DNA from: DASVAL01 sp035649575
Lineage (GTDB): Bacteria > Planctomycetota > UBA1135 > UBA2386
Length of the DNA: 46,874 nt
Direction of reading: 5' to 3'
Assembly: GCA_035649575.1 (NCBI GenBank)
Contig: DASRJH010000189.1
Span: 1 to 46,874 of the forward strand
The notes under the pieces are model-generated. The model was given only the letters and a program-made list of their open reading frames with translations. It was not told the DNA's origin and ran no database searches. Made by a program: the position numbers and the translations under genes. Every line of letters starts with the position of its first letter. Positions within the stretch are counted from its first letter, which is position 1. Positions 23,916 through 30,768 of this stretch are shown in pieces.

Positions 23916-24992
23916 ATGACCGAGACCAAACAGACCGGGGACTCCCCGAAGAAAGACCACGGCGTGCTCTACATCGGGATGGACCTCGGGACTTCGCGCA
24001 CATCGGTCTCGGCCAGCAACGGCGTTCGAGAGACCGTCCACTCGCTCGTGGGCTATCCGAAGGACGTCGTGAGCAGGAAACTGCTGCAGAAGGACGTGCT
24101 GTTCGGCAAGGAGGCCCTCCAGCATCGAACCTCGGTGAAGCTGTACAAGCCGCTCGAGAAGGGCGTGCTCAAGTACATGAGCGACGGCCACAATGACGCG
24201 GAAGCGAAGATCAATCTGAAGGCCGCGCAGGAGCTCATCGGCGAGGCCATCCGCCTCGCGAAGCCGCGCAAGGACGAGCTCGTGTATTGCGTGATCGGCG
24301 CACCGGCCGAAGCTTCGATGAAGAACAAGGGGGCGATCGTCGAGGCGGCGCGTCTTGCCAAGGTCGACTCCGTGATGCTCGTCAGCGAGCCGTTCGCGGT
24401 CGCCTACGGACTCGATTGGCTCGACGACGTGCTCGTCGTCGACATCGGCGCTGGCACGACCGACCTCTGCCGCATGCACGGCACGATGCCCGAGGACGGG
24501 GACCAGGTCATGTTCGACACCGCCGGCGACGCGGTCGACGCCGAGCTCGAGCGTCGCATCAAGCAGAGCTGCCCGGGCGCCGACTGCACGATCTACCGCG
24601 TGAAGGAGATCAAGGAACGCCACGGCTACGTCGGCGATCCGCCCGAGCGCTGCATCGTCGATCTGCCCGTGAACGGCAAGCCGACTCCGTTCGACCTGAC
24701 CGAGCAGATCGGCCAGGCCTGTTCGATCCTCGTCGATCCGATCGTCAAGGGCATCCACAAGCTCGTCGCGTCGTTCGACCCCGATTTCCAGCACAAGATC
24801 AAGGAACGCGTGCTGCTCGCGGGCGGCGGCTCGATGGTGAAGGGGCTCGACTCGGCGATCGAGAAGGCGATGAAGGAACGCCTCGGCGGCGGCAAGGTCG
24901 TGCGGATCGAGGAGCCTGTCTATGGCGGCGCGAACGGCGCGCTGAAGGTCGCGCACGACATGCCGGCCGATTTCTGGGAGCAGCTCAAGTAG
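23916..24992 (+). CDS. MamK-like bacterial actin
   Basis: This 358-aa actin/Hsp70-fold ATPase has phosphate-1 (YIGMDLGTSRTSV), phosphate-2 (VVDIGAGTTDL) and adenosine (VLLAGGGSMVKGL) motifs. Beyond the general fold it matches MamK specifically: HSLVGYPKDVVSRKLL, VIGAPAEASMKNKG, LVSEPFAVAYGLD, GTMPEDGDQV, and the end HDMPADFWEQLK. MamK forms filaments that align magnetosomes; this sequence is closer to it than to MreB or ParM by those motifs. Ribosome binding is by AAGGAG 12 bases upstream of the ATG. It is the third gene of a series with a P-loop ATPase and a coiled-coil protein. No other magnetosome gene (MamB/M/E/I/Q type) is present here, so a non-magnetosome role is likely. Confidence 0.85.
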   Translation: MTETKQTGDSPKKDHGVLYIGMDLGTSRTSVSASNGVRETVHSLVGYPKDVVSRKLLQKDVLFGKEALQHRTSVKLYKPLEKGVLKYMSDGHNDAEAKINLKAAQELIGEAIRLAKPRKDELVYCVIGAPAEASMKNKGAIVEAARLAKVDSVMLVSEPFAVAYGLDWLDDVLVVDIGAGTTDLCRMHGTMPEDGDQVMFDTAGDAVDAELERRIKQSCPGADCTIYRVKEIKERHGYVGDPPERCIVDLPVNGKPTPFDLTEQIGQACSILVDPIVKGIHKLVASFDPDFQHKIKERVLLAGGGSMVKGLDSAIEKAMKERLGGGKVVRIEEPVYGGANGALKVAHDMPADFWEQLK

Positions 24993-25013
24993 CGCGGCTC
25001 CACGCGGCGCTAC
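24989..25013. terminator. Inverted repeat spanning two convergent stop codons
   Basis: GTAGCGC (24989-24995) pairs with GCGCTAC (25007-25013) across an 11-nt loop. The two arms contain the stop codons of the MamK-like gene (plus) and the HAD gene (minus). No T-run follows, so termination is only a possibility. Confidence 0.3.
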
Positions 25014-25750
25014 GCGAATTCGTAGTTGTCCCGAAGTACGCGCTCGAGCTCGCGGAAGTCCTTGATCTCGTGCGTGGCCACGGTGGCACCCTGTTCCGCG
25101 GCGTGGCGGCCGCTGCGCCGGATGCGCACCGTCGACCAGCCCTCGCGGTTGCAGGGGTCGATGTCGTGCGTCGGATTGTCGCCCACGTAGAGGCAACGCT
25201 GCGGCTTCAACTTGAGGCGCTGCAGCACGCGGCGGTAGAGCTTCGGGTTCGGCTTGCTGAAACCGACCTGGTCCGTGAAGAAGATCGCCGAAGGCGTCAG
25301 GAACTCGAGCACCCCGAGCCGCACGAGCTTCTCGGCCTGTTTGATCGTGATGCCGGCCGAGATGATGCCGCGAACGAGCTTCGTCGTCGCGAGCCACTTG
25401 AGGACGTCGCGCACGCCGTCGTCGACCTTCAATTCGCGTCCCTTCGTGCCGTGGTAGGCCACGACGCCGGCCGCGACGATCACGGCGCGGTTCTGCCCTT
25501 CGGTCGACTCGGGACCGAGGCGATCGATCACCTTGTCGAAGTGCCCGCCGTAGTTGCTCGAGAACTCGGTGATCACCTCGTCGAGCTCACGCTTCGCGGC
25601 GGCCCGATCGGCGCGCAGGCCGGCGGCGATCATCGCTTCGACGGCAGCGTGCCGTGCCTTGTCGGCGAACAACGACGTCGAGAACAGCGTGTCGTCGATG
25701 TCGAAGAACACCGCATCGAGGGGTTTCTTCACGGCCGCAGTCTTCCGCAT
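25010..25750 (-). CDS. HAD-superfamily hydrolase (subfamily IA)
   Basis: This 246-aa protein has the four HAD motifs: FFDIDDTLF with nucleophile Asp17 and acid Asp19, a Ser/Thr in ISAGITIK, the Lys in GFSKPNPKLYRRVL, and the Asp pair in YVGDNPTHDID. The helical cap lies between motifs I and II. The order and the phrase VGDNPTHDIDPCNREGWSTVRI resemble HAD phosphatases acting on small phosphate esters; the substrate cannot be told. It converges on the MamK-like gene with 17 bases between the two stop codons and lies downstream of the secretin operon on the same strand (196-bp gap). Confidence 0.88.
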   Translation of the reverse strand: MRKTAAVKKPLDAVFFDIDDTLFSTSLFADKARHAAVEAMIAAGLRADRAAAKRELDEVITEFSSNYGGHFDKVIDRLGPESTEGQNRAVIVAAGVVAYHGTKGRELKVDDGVRDVLKWLATTKLVRGIISAGITIKQAEKLVRLGVLEFLTPSAIFFTDQVGFSKPNPKLYRRVLQRLKLKPQRCLYVGDNPTHDIDPCNREGWSTVRIRRSGRHAAEQGATVATHEIKDFRELERVLRDNYEFA

Positions 25751-25946
25751 CTGCGGCCGGGAGGCAAGGGCGGGCCGCGTCGGCGCCTTGACGGGGCAGG
25801 TAGCTCGTCGTCGAGAACCCCGGTGCGCCGGCAGAGAACCTCCCTCGGCGCCGCGTGTGGGCGCCTTTGGCGTAGTTCGCCCGCAGCAAGAATCGCCCAG
25901 CGGCGCCGGAGACCCGCGCCGGAGTCGGGCTACTGCTGCAAGTGCC

Positions 25947-28508
25947 TCAGCGGCCTCGCGACTCGTTGACGTGCACGTCGGTGATCTGGGCGCGCACCAT
26001 GACCATGAGGCTGCGGTTCTCGTCGACGATGCCCTCCTGCTTGAACAGGAAGGAGATCAGCGGCAGCGTCGTGAGGAACGGCACCTCGGCGCGGCGTTCC
26101 TTGGTCAAGACCTGGCGCAGACCGCCGAGCAGCACCGTGCCGCCGTCCGGCACCTTCACGGTGGTCCAGAAGTTGGTCACGGTCAGTTTCGGCAGCTGCA
26201 GCGTGACGGGCAGCGTCGATCCGGCGAGCGACGTCGTGAACGTCGGGATCGGCCGTTCGAGCTCGGCCACCGTCGGGTTCAGGTTCAGGATGATGTACTT
26301 GCGGTCGTTCAGGATGACCGGCTGCACGTCGAGCACGATGCCGTCCTGGATCACGTCGATCTTCGGATCGGCGATGAACGCCGCCTGGGCGACTTCGACG
26401 TCGAAGTCGCGCACATACGACGTCTGGTTGATCACTGCGACGTGGCCGCGCCCTTTGTTGCGGACCGACAGGATCTGGCTGTTCACGACCTCGCCTTCGG
26501 CCTTCTTCTCGACCGCGCGCAGGATCACCTGGAGCTGCGTGTCGTCGAGGAGCGTCCAGCCGGCAGTGAGACCGCCCGTGGGGGACAGCACGCGACCGAG
26601 GTCGGTCGTGAAGAAGTTCTCGGTGCGCCCGCGGATGTCGCCGTCGCCGCCGTCGTTGTAGAACGCGCCGGCCAGCGGGTTGGCCGCCGGGTCGCCGGTG
26701 CCGCCATTGTCGAGACCACGCGAGGCATTGTTCTGCAAGCCGTTCGTGATGTCGTCGAGCGTGACCGTGTCGCCCTTGTTGCCGGAGCCACCGAGTCCGC
26801 GGATGTCGACGCCGATCTCCTGCAGGAAGTTGCGCGAGATCGTCAGGAACTTCGAGTCGATCGTGACGATCGGAGTCGAGAAGCGACGCATGTCGTCGAG
26901 CGTGCTCCTGACCAGCGCCTGCATCTCGGGGCTCGCCTTCACGGAGAGCAGGCCGGACTCTTCGGGCCGCACTTCGACGCCATCGGTCTCCCAATACTTG
27001 GGATCGGTGGCGTCCTTGAGCGTCGTGACGAGGTCCGCGAGCTCGATGCCCGCAACGGGGTCTTCACCTTCGCTGCCGGTCCTCGGCGTGTCGTCCGCAG
27101 TGTCGCCGGGGATGTCGCGGATGCGCGGCGGCAGGAACTGCGTCTCCTTGAAGATCAGATCCTTCACGGGATAGATCTCGCTCTGGATCGTGCCGGCAGC
27201 CTCCGACTTGTTGCCGATCACGACGACGCCGTTCTTGACCGTCCAGGCGAGGTTCTGGCTCCGCCCGACCATGTGGCTCAGGAAGTCCTTGAGCGTCATC
27301 GAGGACACGAGCTCGATCACGATCTTGAGGCTCTCGGTGTTGATGATTTCGCGCGCCGCGGGGGTCGTGATGATCGTCACGCCCGTGATCAGGTTGAGGT
27401 TCTTGATCACGTCGAGGAACGCACCGGTCTCTTCCGTGTAGGAGAGCTTGCCGACCTGGTCGGTCCGGACCTTGTTCCACACGGCGTCGTCCTGCGGGTC
27501 CATGATCGCAGCCTGCGTCCTCGCGCGGGAACGGCCCATGGCGCGCTGCCAGGTCTCCATGTCGAGCTCGAGCACGCTGGTCTGCGGGATCTTGAGATCC
27601 TCGTCGGCTTCGATCATCGCGCGGATGCTGCGTGCGCGCTGCGCGTGGTAGTCCTCGGTCGCGCCCTCGCGGCCGGCCTTGACGGCCGCCGTGTGCAGCT
27701 CGTAGGCGATCGCATTGTTCTGGTCGAGCTGCATCGCGCTGCTCGTCAGATCCTGCGCGCGCTGGAACGCGCGGTTCTGGAACGCGATCTGCGCTTCGTG
27801 CAGCAACGCTTCGAGCCGCGCTGCGCGCCGGGCCTCGTTCTCCGCGTATTGCCTCTTCAGCTGCTCGGCCGCCTCTTCGTTCTGCTTGGCCTGGCTCTGT
27901 TGCCGCTGTTCGTCATAGAGCCGCTCGGCCTCGACTCTGGCCTTCTGGACCTGGGCCGGGAGGTCCTTCCAGTCCATGTCGTCCTTCTTCACCTCGATCG
28001 CGAGATGGGCGAGACGCAGCTCTTCGACGGCGCCAGCGTAGTTCTTGTCCGCCATCGCCTGTTGCGCCTTCTGCAGCTGCGCCTGCACGTTCGCGAACGC
28101 GCGCTCCTCGCCGATCTGTCGCAGACGCAGCTGCTCCTCGGGGTAGGTGCTGACTCGTCCCGGGGGTTCGCCGAGCTCGGCTTGCACCGAACGCAGCAGC
28201 GTGAGCATCTCCTCGTTGGCCGGGGAGAGCTCCTTGGCCTTCAGCAACTCGCGCTTCGCGGCTTCGAGGTTGCCGTTGCTGCGCAGCGCCTGCGCGTTCG
28301 ACATGTACTTGGCGACGAGCGCCTGGCGCCGTTCGTCGGTGACCCTCTGCTGCGGTTGGGGCTGCTGGGGCTCCTGCGTGGCGGCGGCCCGCGGGGTCGT
28401 GGTGGTGGGTGCTGGTGCGGTCGCTTCGGGAGGCGTCGAGCACGACGTCGCGAGGAACAGACCAATCAGCGAAGCAGCGAGAAGGCGCGGATGTTCGAGA
28501 GCCATCAT
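25947..28508 (-). CDS. Secretin-domain outer-membrane lipoprotein 1
   Basis: This 853-aa protein has a lipoprotein signal (ALEHPRLLAASLIGLFLATSC) and a Pro/Thr/Gln linker. A helical TPR-like/coiled-coil segment spans about 55-310. An STN/N0-like domain follows at about 350-440, with LVSSMTLKDFLSHMVGRSQNLAW and TVKNGVVVIGN. An N-domain is next, then a GspD/PilQ-type secretin core (about 540-840). The secretin signature is KVPDGGTVLLGGLRQVLTKE followed by VPFLTTLPLISFLF. Such proteins form multimeric outer-membrane gates. It is the last gene of the secretin-TPR-ExbB-ExbD-ExbD-secretin series and is a paralogue of secretin 2 (33735-36446). A 20-bp palindrome lies 33 bp upstream. No GspE/GspF/PilB-like genes are near, so it is not a standard type II or type IV system. 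Confidence 0.85.
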   Translation of the reverse strand: MMALEHPRLLAASLIGLFLATSCSTPPEATAPAPTTTTPRAAATQEPQQPQPQQRVTDERRQALVAKYMSNAQALRSNGNLEAAKRELLKAKELSPANEEMLTLLRSVQAELGEPPGRVSTYPEEQLRLRQIGEERAFANVQAQLQKAQQAMADKNYAGAVEELRLAHLAIEVKKDDMDWKDLPAQVQKARVEAERLYDEQRQQSQAKQNEEAAEQLKRQYAENEARRAARLEALLHEAQIAFQNRAFQRAQDLTSSAMQLDQNNAIAYELHTAAVKAGREGATEDYHAQRARSIRAMIEADEDLKIPQTSVLELDMETWQRAMGRSRARTQAAIMDPQDDAVWNKVRTDQVGKLSYTEETGAFLDVIKNLNLITGVTIITTPAAREIINTESLKIVIELVSSMTLKDFLSHMVGRSQNLAWTVKNGVVVIGNKSEAAGTIQSEIYPVKDLIFKETQFLPPRIRDIPGDTADDTPRTGSEGEDPVAGIELADLVTTLKDATDPKYWETDGVEVRPEESGLLSVKASPEMQALVRSTLDDMRRFSTPIVTIDSKFLTISRNFLQEIGVDIRGLGGSGNKGDTVTLDDITNGLQNNASRGLDNGGTGDPAANPLAGAFYNDGGDGDIRGRTENFFTTDLGRVLSPTGGLTAGWTLLDDTQLQVILRAVEKKAEGEVVNSQILSVRNKGRGHVAVINQTSYVRDFDVEVAQAAFIADPKIDVIQDGIVLDVQPVILNDRKYIILNLNPTVAELERPIPTFTTSLAGSTLPVTLQLPKLTVTNFWTTVKVPDGGTVLLGGLRQVLTKERRAEVPFLTTLPLISFLFKQEGIVDENRSLMVMVRAQITDVHVNESRGR

Positions 28509-28850
28509 TTCACGCTCGGTGCGTACGAGATCGCAGACCAGTTCCGCGGGCGCGGAACTCTCTCAGTGGCAGCAGCAAGCGACCGGATACAAACAATGGA
28601 GGGCACCATCGCCGATCCGGGGGGACTGCCGGATTGGGCCGGTCGAGAGGGACTTGCTGCGGTCACGGAGCGGACAAACAACCGGCCGGGACTCCAGCGA
28701 GACCCGGTCAGTGGGAGGCGAAAGCTAGCCCTGGTGACAAGGAGGTGCCAGCGGTTTTTGGCACTTGATAGGGGGCCTTTGCCGCCCGCGCGCCCGGGGG
28801 CGGCGGGGGCTACCACCGGTACGTGGGCGGTGCCTTGCGGCGAAGATCGA
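28509..28850. other. 342-bp gap between ExbD and secretin 1
   Basis: No convincing gene on either strand. It contains the palindrome at 28541-28560. Two GC-rich inverted repeats lie close to the ExbD stop: GTGCCA/TGGCAC at 28745-28764 and GCCGCCC/GGGCGGC at 28781-28804. The two hairpins could attenuate transcription between ExbD and secretin 1, but neither has a U-run. The gap may carry a separate promoter for secretin 1; no -35/-10 pair could be assigned with confidence. Confidence 0.5.
28541..28560. promoter_or_regulatory. Near-perfect 20-bp palindrome upstream of secretin 1
   Basis: AGTTCCGCG and CGCGGAACT form 9-bp arms around a 2-base centre. This is too tight for a hairpin terminator but typical in size for a dimeric repressor or activator site. 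It ends 33 bp before the secretin 1 ATG, where it could overlap a promoter. No regulator gene is adjacent. Confidence 0.4.
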
Positions 28851-29399
28851 CTACTTGCCGCCGAGACCGCTGCCGAAGCTGATTTCCCTGAAACCGGCCT
28901 CGTTGCACGCGTCCGCGGTCTTCGCGACGTCGTCGTAGTAGGTGCCGGGGTGGGCTTCGATGACGCAGCCCAGGAGCTTCCGGCCACCCGTGCCCTGGTC
29001 CGGCACCTGGCTGCTCGGGTCGAGCGCAATGCGCTTCAGCTCCGCGGTCAGCTCCTGGACGCTGTAGAGCGGCTTCGGCCCGACTTCCCACCGGACGCGG
29101 TGGTCCTTGAGCACGAAGCGGTTGGGGCGCTTCGTGCCTTCCTGCACGAGGCCGGCCGCTGTGCCGGATTGGTACTCGGGGACGCCGGGCGACTCGACGT
29201 AGATCCGGACCGGCAGTTGTTCGCGCGGCTCCGCGATCGCGGCTCGGGTGCCGCTCTCCTTCGGCAGGTAGGCCTGTAGCTTCGACTCGAGCACTTTGAA
29301 GTCGATGCAGACGAAGAAGATGATCATCAGGAAGACGGTGTCGATCATCGGGGTCATGTCCCACTTGACCTCTTCCTGGACTTCTTCGAGCAAGCTCAT
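28851..29399 (-). CDS. ExbD/TolR-family proton-channel subunit (second copy)
   Basis: This 182-aa protein has one N-terminal membrane helix carrying the conserved proton-relay Asp (KWDMTPMIDTVFLMIIFFVCIDF) and a periplasmic domain of about 140 residues. The start ATG at 29399 overlaps the stop of the preceding ExbD (ATGA), so translation is coupled. ExbD pairs with ExbB to turn proton flow into movement of a periplasm-spanning partner. The periplasmic part is longer than in TonB-system ExbD (about 140 aa in total) and includes a distinct end, AHPGTYYDDVAKTADAC. The cognate TonB/TolA is missing; the neighbouring secretins or the TPR protein are candidate clients (inference). Confidence 0.88.
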   Translation of the reverse strand: MSLLEEVQEEVKWDMTPMIDTVFLMIIFFVCIDFKVLESKLQAYLPKESGTRAAIAEPREQLPVRIYVESPGVPEYQSGTAAGLVQEGTKRPNRFVLKDHRVRWEVGPKPLYSVQELTAELKRIALDPSSQVPDQGTGGRKLLGCVIEAHPGTYYDDVAKTADACNEAGFREISFGSGLGGK

Positions 29400-29938
29400 C
29401 GACGGGTCCTGTTCCGGTCCTTCTCGCCGGCCTCCTTGTCGACCTCCGACAACGCGAGCTCGACCTGCCAGAACGCGATGTCGGGCTGGCAACACTGCTT
29501 CATGATCTCGCCGACGTAGTGCCACTCGGTCCACTTGTCGGCGCGGATCAGGATCGGCACGTCCATCAGCGGCACGGGTCTGCCGCCGACCAGCTTGTTC
29601 TCGCGTCCAGCCTTGTTGGCCAGGCCCTCCCTGCGGATCGCGAGCAGCAGTTCCTTGATCGGCCGGTAGTCCTTGCCGTGCACGGCCGGGTCGTAGACGA
29701 CGCGCTGGCGGTAGACGACGCTGCCGTTCTGCAGCACGTTGACGACGGGACGGTTCTTCGGCGGCTGGTCGTCGAGGACGCGATAGACGGCGCGCGGCAG
29801 CACGAGGTCTTCGAGGTTCTGCTGGCTCAGGTCGATGATCAGCACGAAGAAGATCATCAGCAGGAACACGCAGTCGATCATCGGAGTCATGTCGATGGCG
29901 ACGTGCTGCTGGGCCACCTTCATCATGTCCATCGGCAT
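29396..29938 (-). CDS. ExbD/TolR-family proton-channel subunit (first copy)
   Basis: This 180-aa protein has a single N-terminal membrane helix with the key Asp (IDMTPMIDCVFLLMIFFVLII) and a periplasmic domain ending in IAFWQVELAL plus a charged tail. The start ATG at 29938 shares one base with the ExbB stop (TGATG). It overlaps the second ExbD by four bases. Two different ExbD copies behind one ExbB imply a heteromeric stator, a pattern known from other planctomycete and Bacteroidetes ExbBDD loci. Confidence 0.88.
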   Translation of the reverse strand: MPMDMMKVAQQHVAIDMTPMIDCVFLLMIFFVLIIDLSQQNLEDLVLPRAVYRVLDDQPPKNRPVVNVLQNGSVVYRQRVVYDPAVHGKDYRPIKELLLAIRREGLANKAGRENKLVGGRPVPLMDVPILIRADKWTEWHYVGEIMKQCCQPDIAFWQVELALSEVDKEAGEKDRNRTRR

Positions 29939-30681
29939 CAGCTCCGCAGTGAAGCGCTGCGGAAGCGCTCGAACAGATCCTCGGTCATCGCATTGATCTC
30001 CATCGACGTGCGCAGCACTCGGTTGCGCAGCGCGTAGAACGCGACGCTGACCGGGATCGCGACCGCCAGGCCGAAGATCGTCGTGATCAGCGCCATCTTG
30101 ATGCCGCTCGCGAGCTCGGCCGGGCTGACCGGACCGCCGGCGCGCGCGATCGTGCTGAAGGTCAGGAACATGCCCGTCACGGTGCCGAACAGGCCCATCA
30201 TCGGCGACATCGCTGCGATCAGCGACAGCCAGCCGATCTTCTGGAACAGCCTCACGGCTTCTTCGGTCTGCATCTCGCGCAGCGACGCCTGCATCGTCTC
30301 GAACGAGTGGCCGAGCTTCGAGAGGCCGGCACCCACGACATTCGTCAGGTAGTTCTTGTCGCGCTCACAGAGCACGATCGCATCCTTCCAGTTCTCGGCT
30401 TCGAACAGCTCCTCGAGCTCGTCGAGCAGGATGGGCGGCGCGAGCTTCTCGCGCTTGATCGTCACGAAGTTCTCGATGACGAGCGCGAGTGCAATGACCG
30501 ACATCAGCACGATCAGGTAGCCGATCAGACCGGCGTTCTCGTAGGCGAACACGTCCTCGAGCACGCTCGGCTCGACGGGGTCCTGCGCGAGCAGCGTGGT
30601 CGCGAACAACACCGGCGTTGCCACAGCAAGGATGCGAAGGAAGGGCACTTGCCTTCTGATCTTGCGGATCTTTCGGATCAT
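29938..30681 (-). CDS. ExbB/TolQ/MotA-family proton channel protein
   Basis: This 247-aa protein has an N-terminal signal-like helix (VPFLRILAVATPVLFATTLL) not found in short ExbB proteins. Three membrane helices follow, including the signature MSPMMGLFGTVTGMFLTFSTIA and ALITTIFGLAVAIPVSVAFY. ExbB pentamers surround ExbD helices and conduct protons. The gene is coupled to two ExbD genes downstream and lies 87 bp after the TPR-rich protein gene, so it is probably on one transcript with secretin 2. Confidence 0.92.
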   Translation of the reverse strand: MIRKIRKIRRQVPFLRILAVATPVLFATTLLAQDPVEPSVLEDVFAYENAGLIGYLIVLMSVIALALVIENFVTIKREKLAPPILLDELEELFEAENWKDAIVLCERDKNYLTNVVGAGLSKLGHSFETMQASLREMQTEEAVRLFQKIGWLSLIAAMSPMMGLFGTVTGMFLTFSTIARAGGPVSPAELASGIKMALITTIFGLAVAIPVSVAFYALRNRVLRTSMEINAMTEDLFERFRSASLRS

Positions 30682-30768
30682 GGGGACACGCGCGGAGAGT
30701 CTGCTGCACGAGACCCGATCTGGAAAGCGCAGTCGAGCGTGAAGGTGCGCATCGTTGGTCTTGCCGGG

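Noticed and set aside
22257..24992. Possible magnetosome gene cluster
   Set aside because: Only the MamK-like actin points that way. No MamB/M transporter, MamE/O protease or MamI/Q/L protein is seen in the window, so the claim is limited to a MamK-like filament.
28745..28804. Rho-independent terminators after the second ExbD, and a sigma-54 site around TGGCAC at 28759
   Set aside because: The hairpins lack a U-run, and the TGGCAC and TTGC elements are 14 bases apart instead of about 5, so neither call is supported.
25554..29279. A 1241-codon open frame on the plus strand over the secretin and ExbD genes
   Set aside because: Same cause: the minus-strand genes show lipobox, secretin and ExbD signatures, while this frame shows none and is rich in Arg, His and Asp from antisense GC codons.
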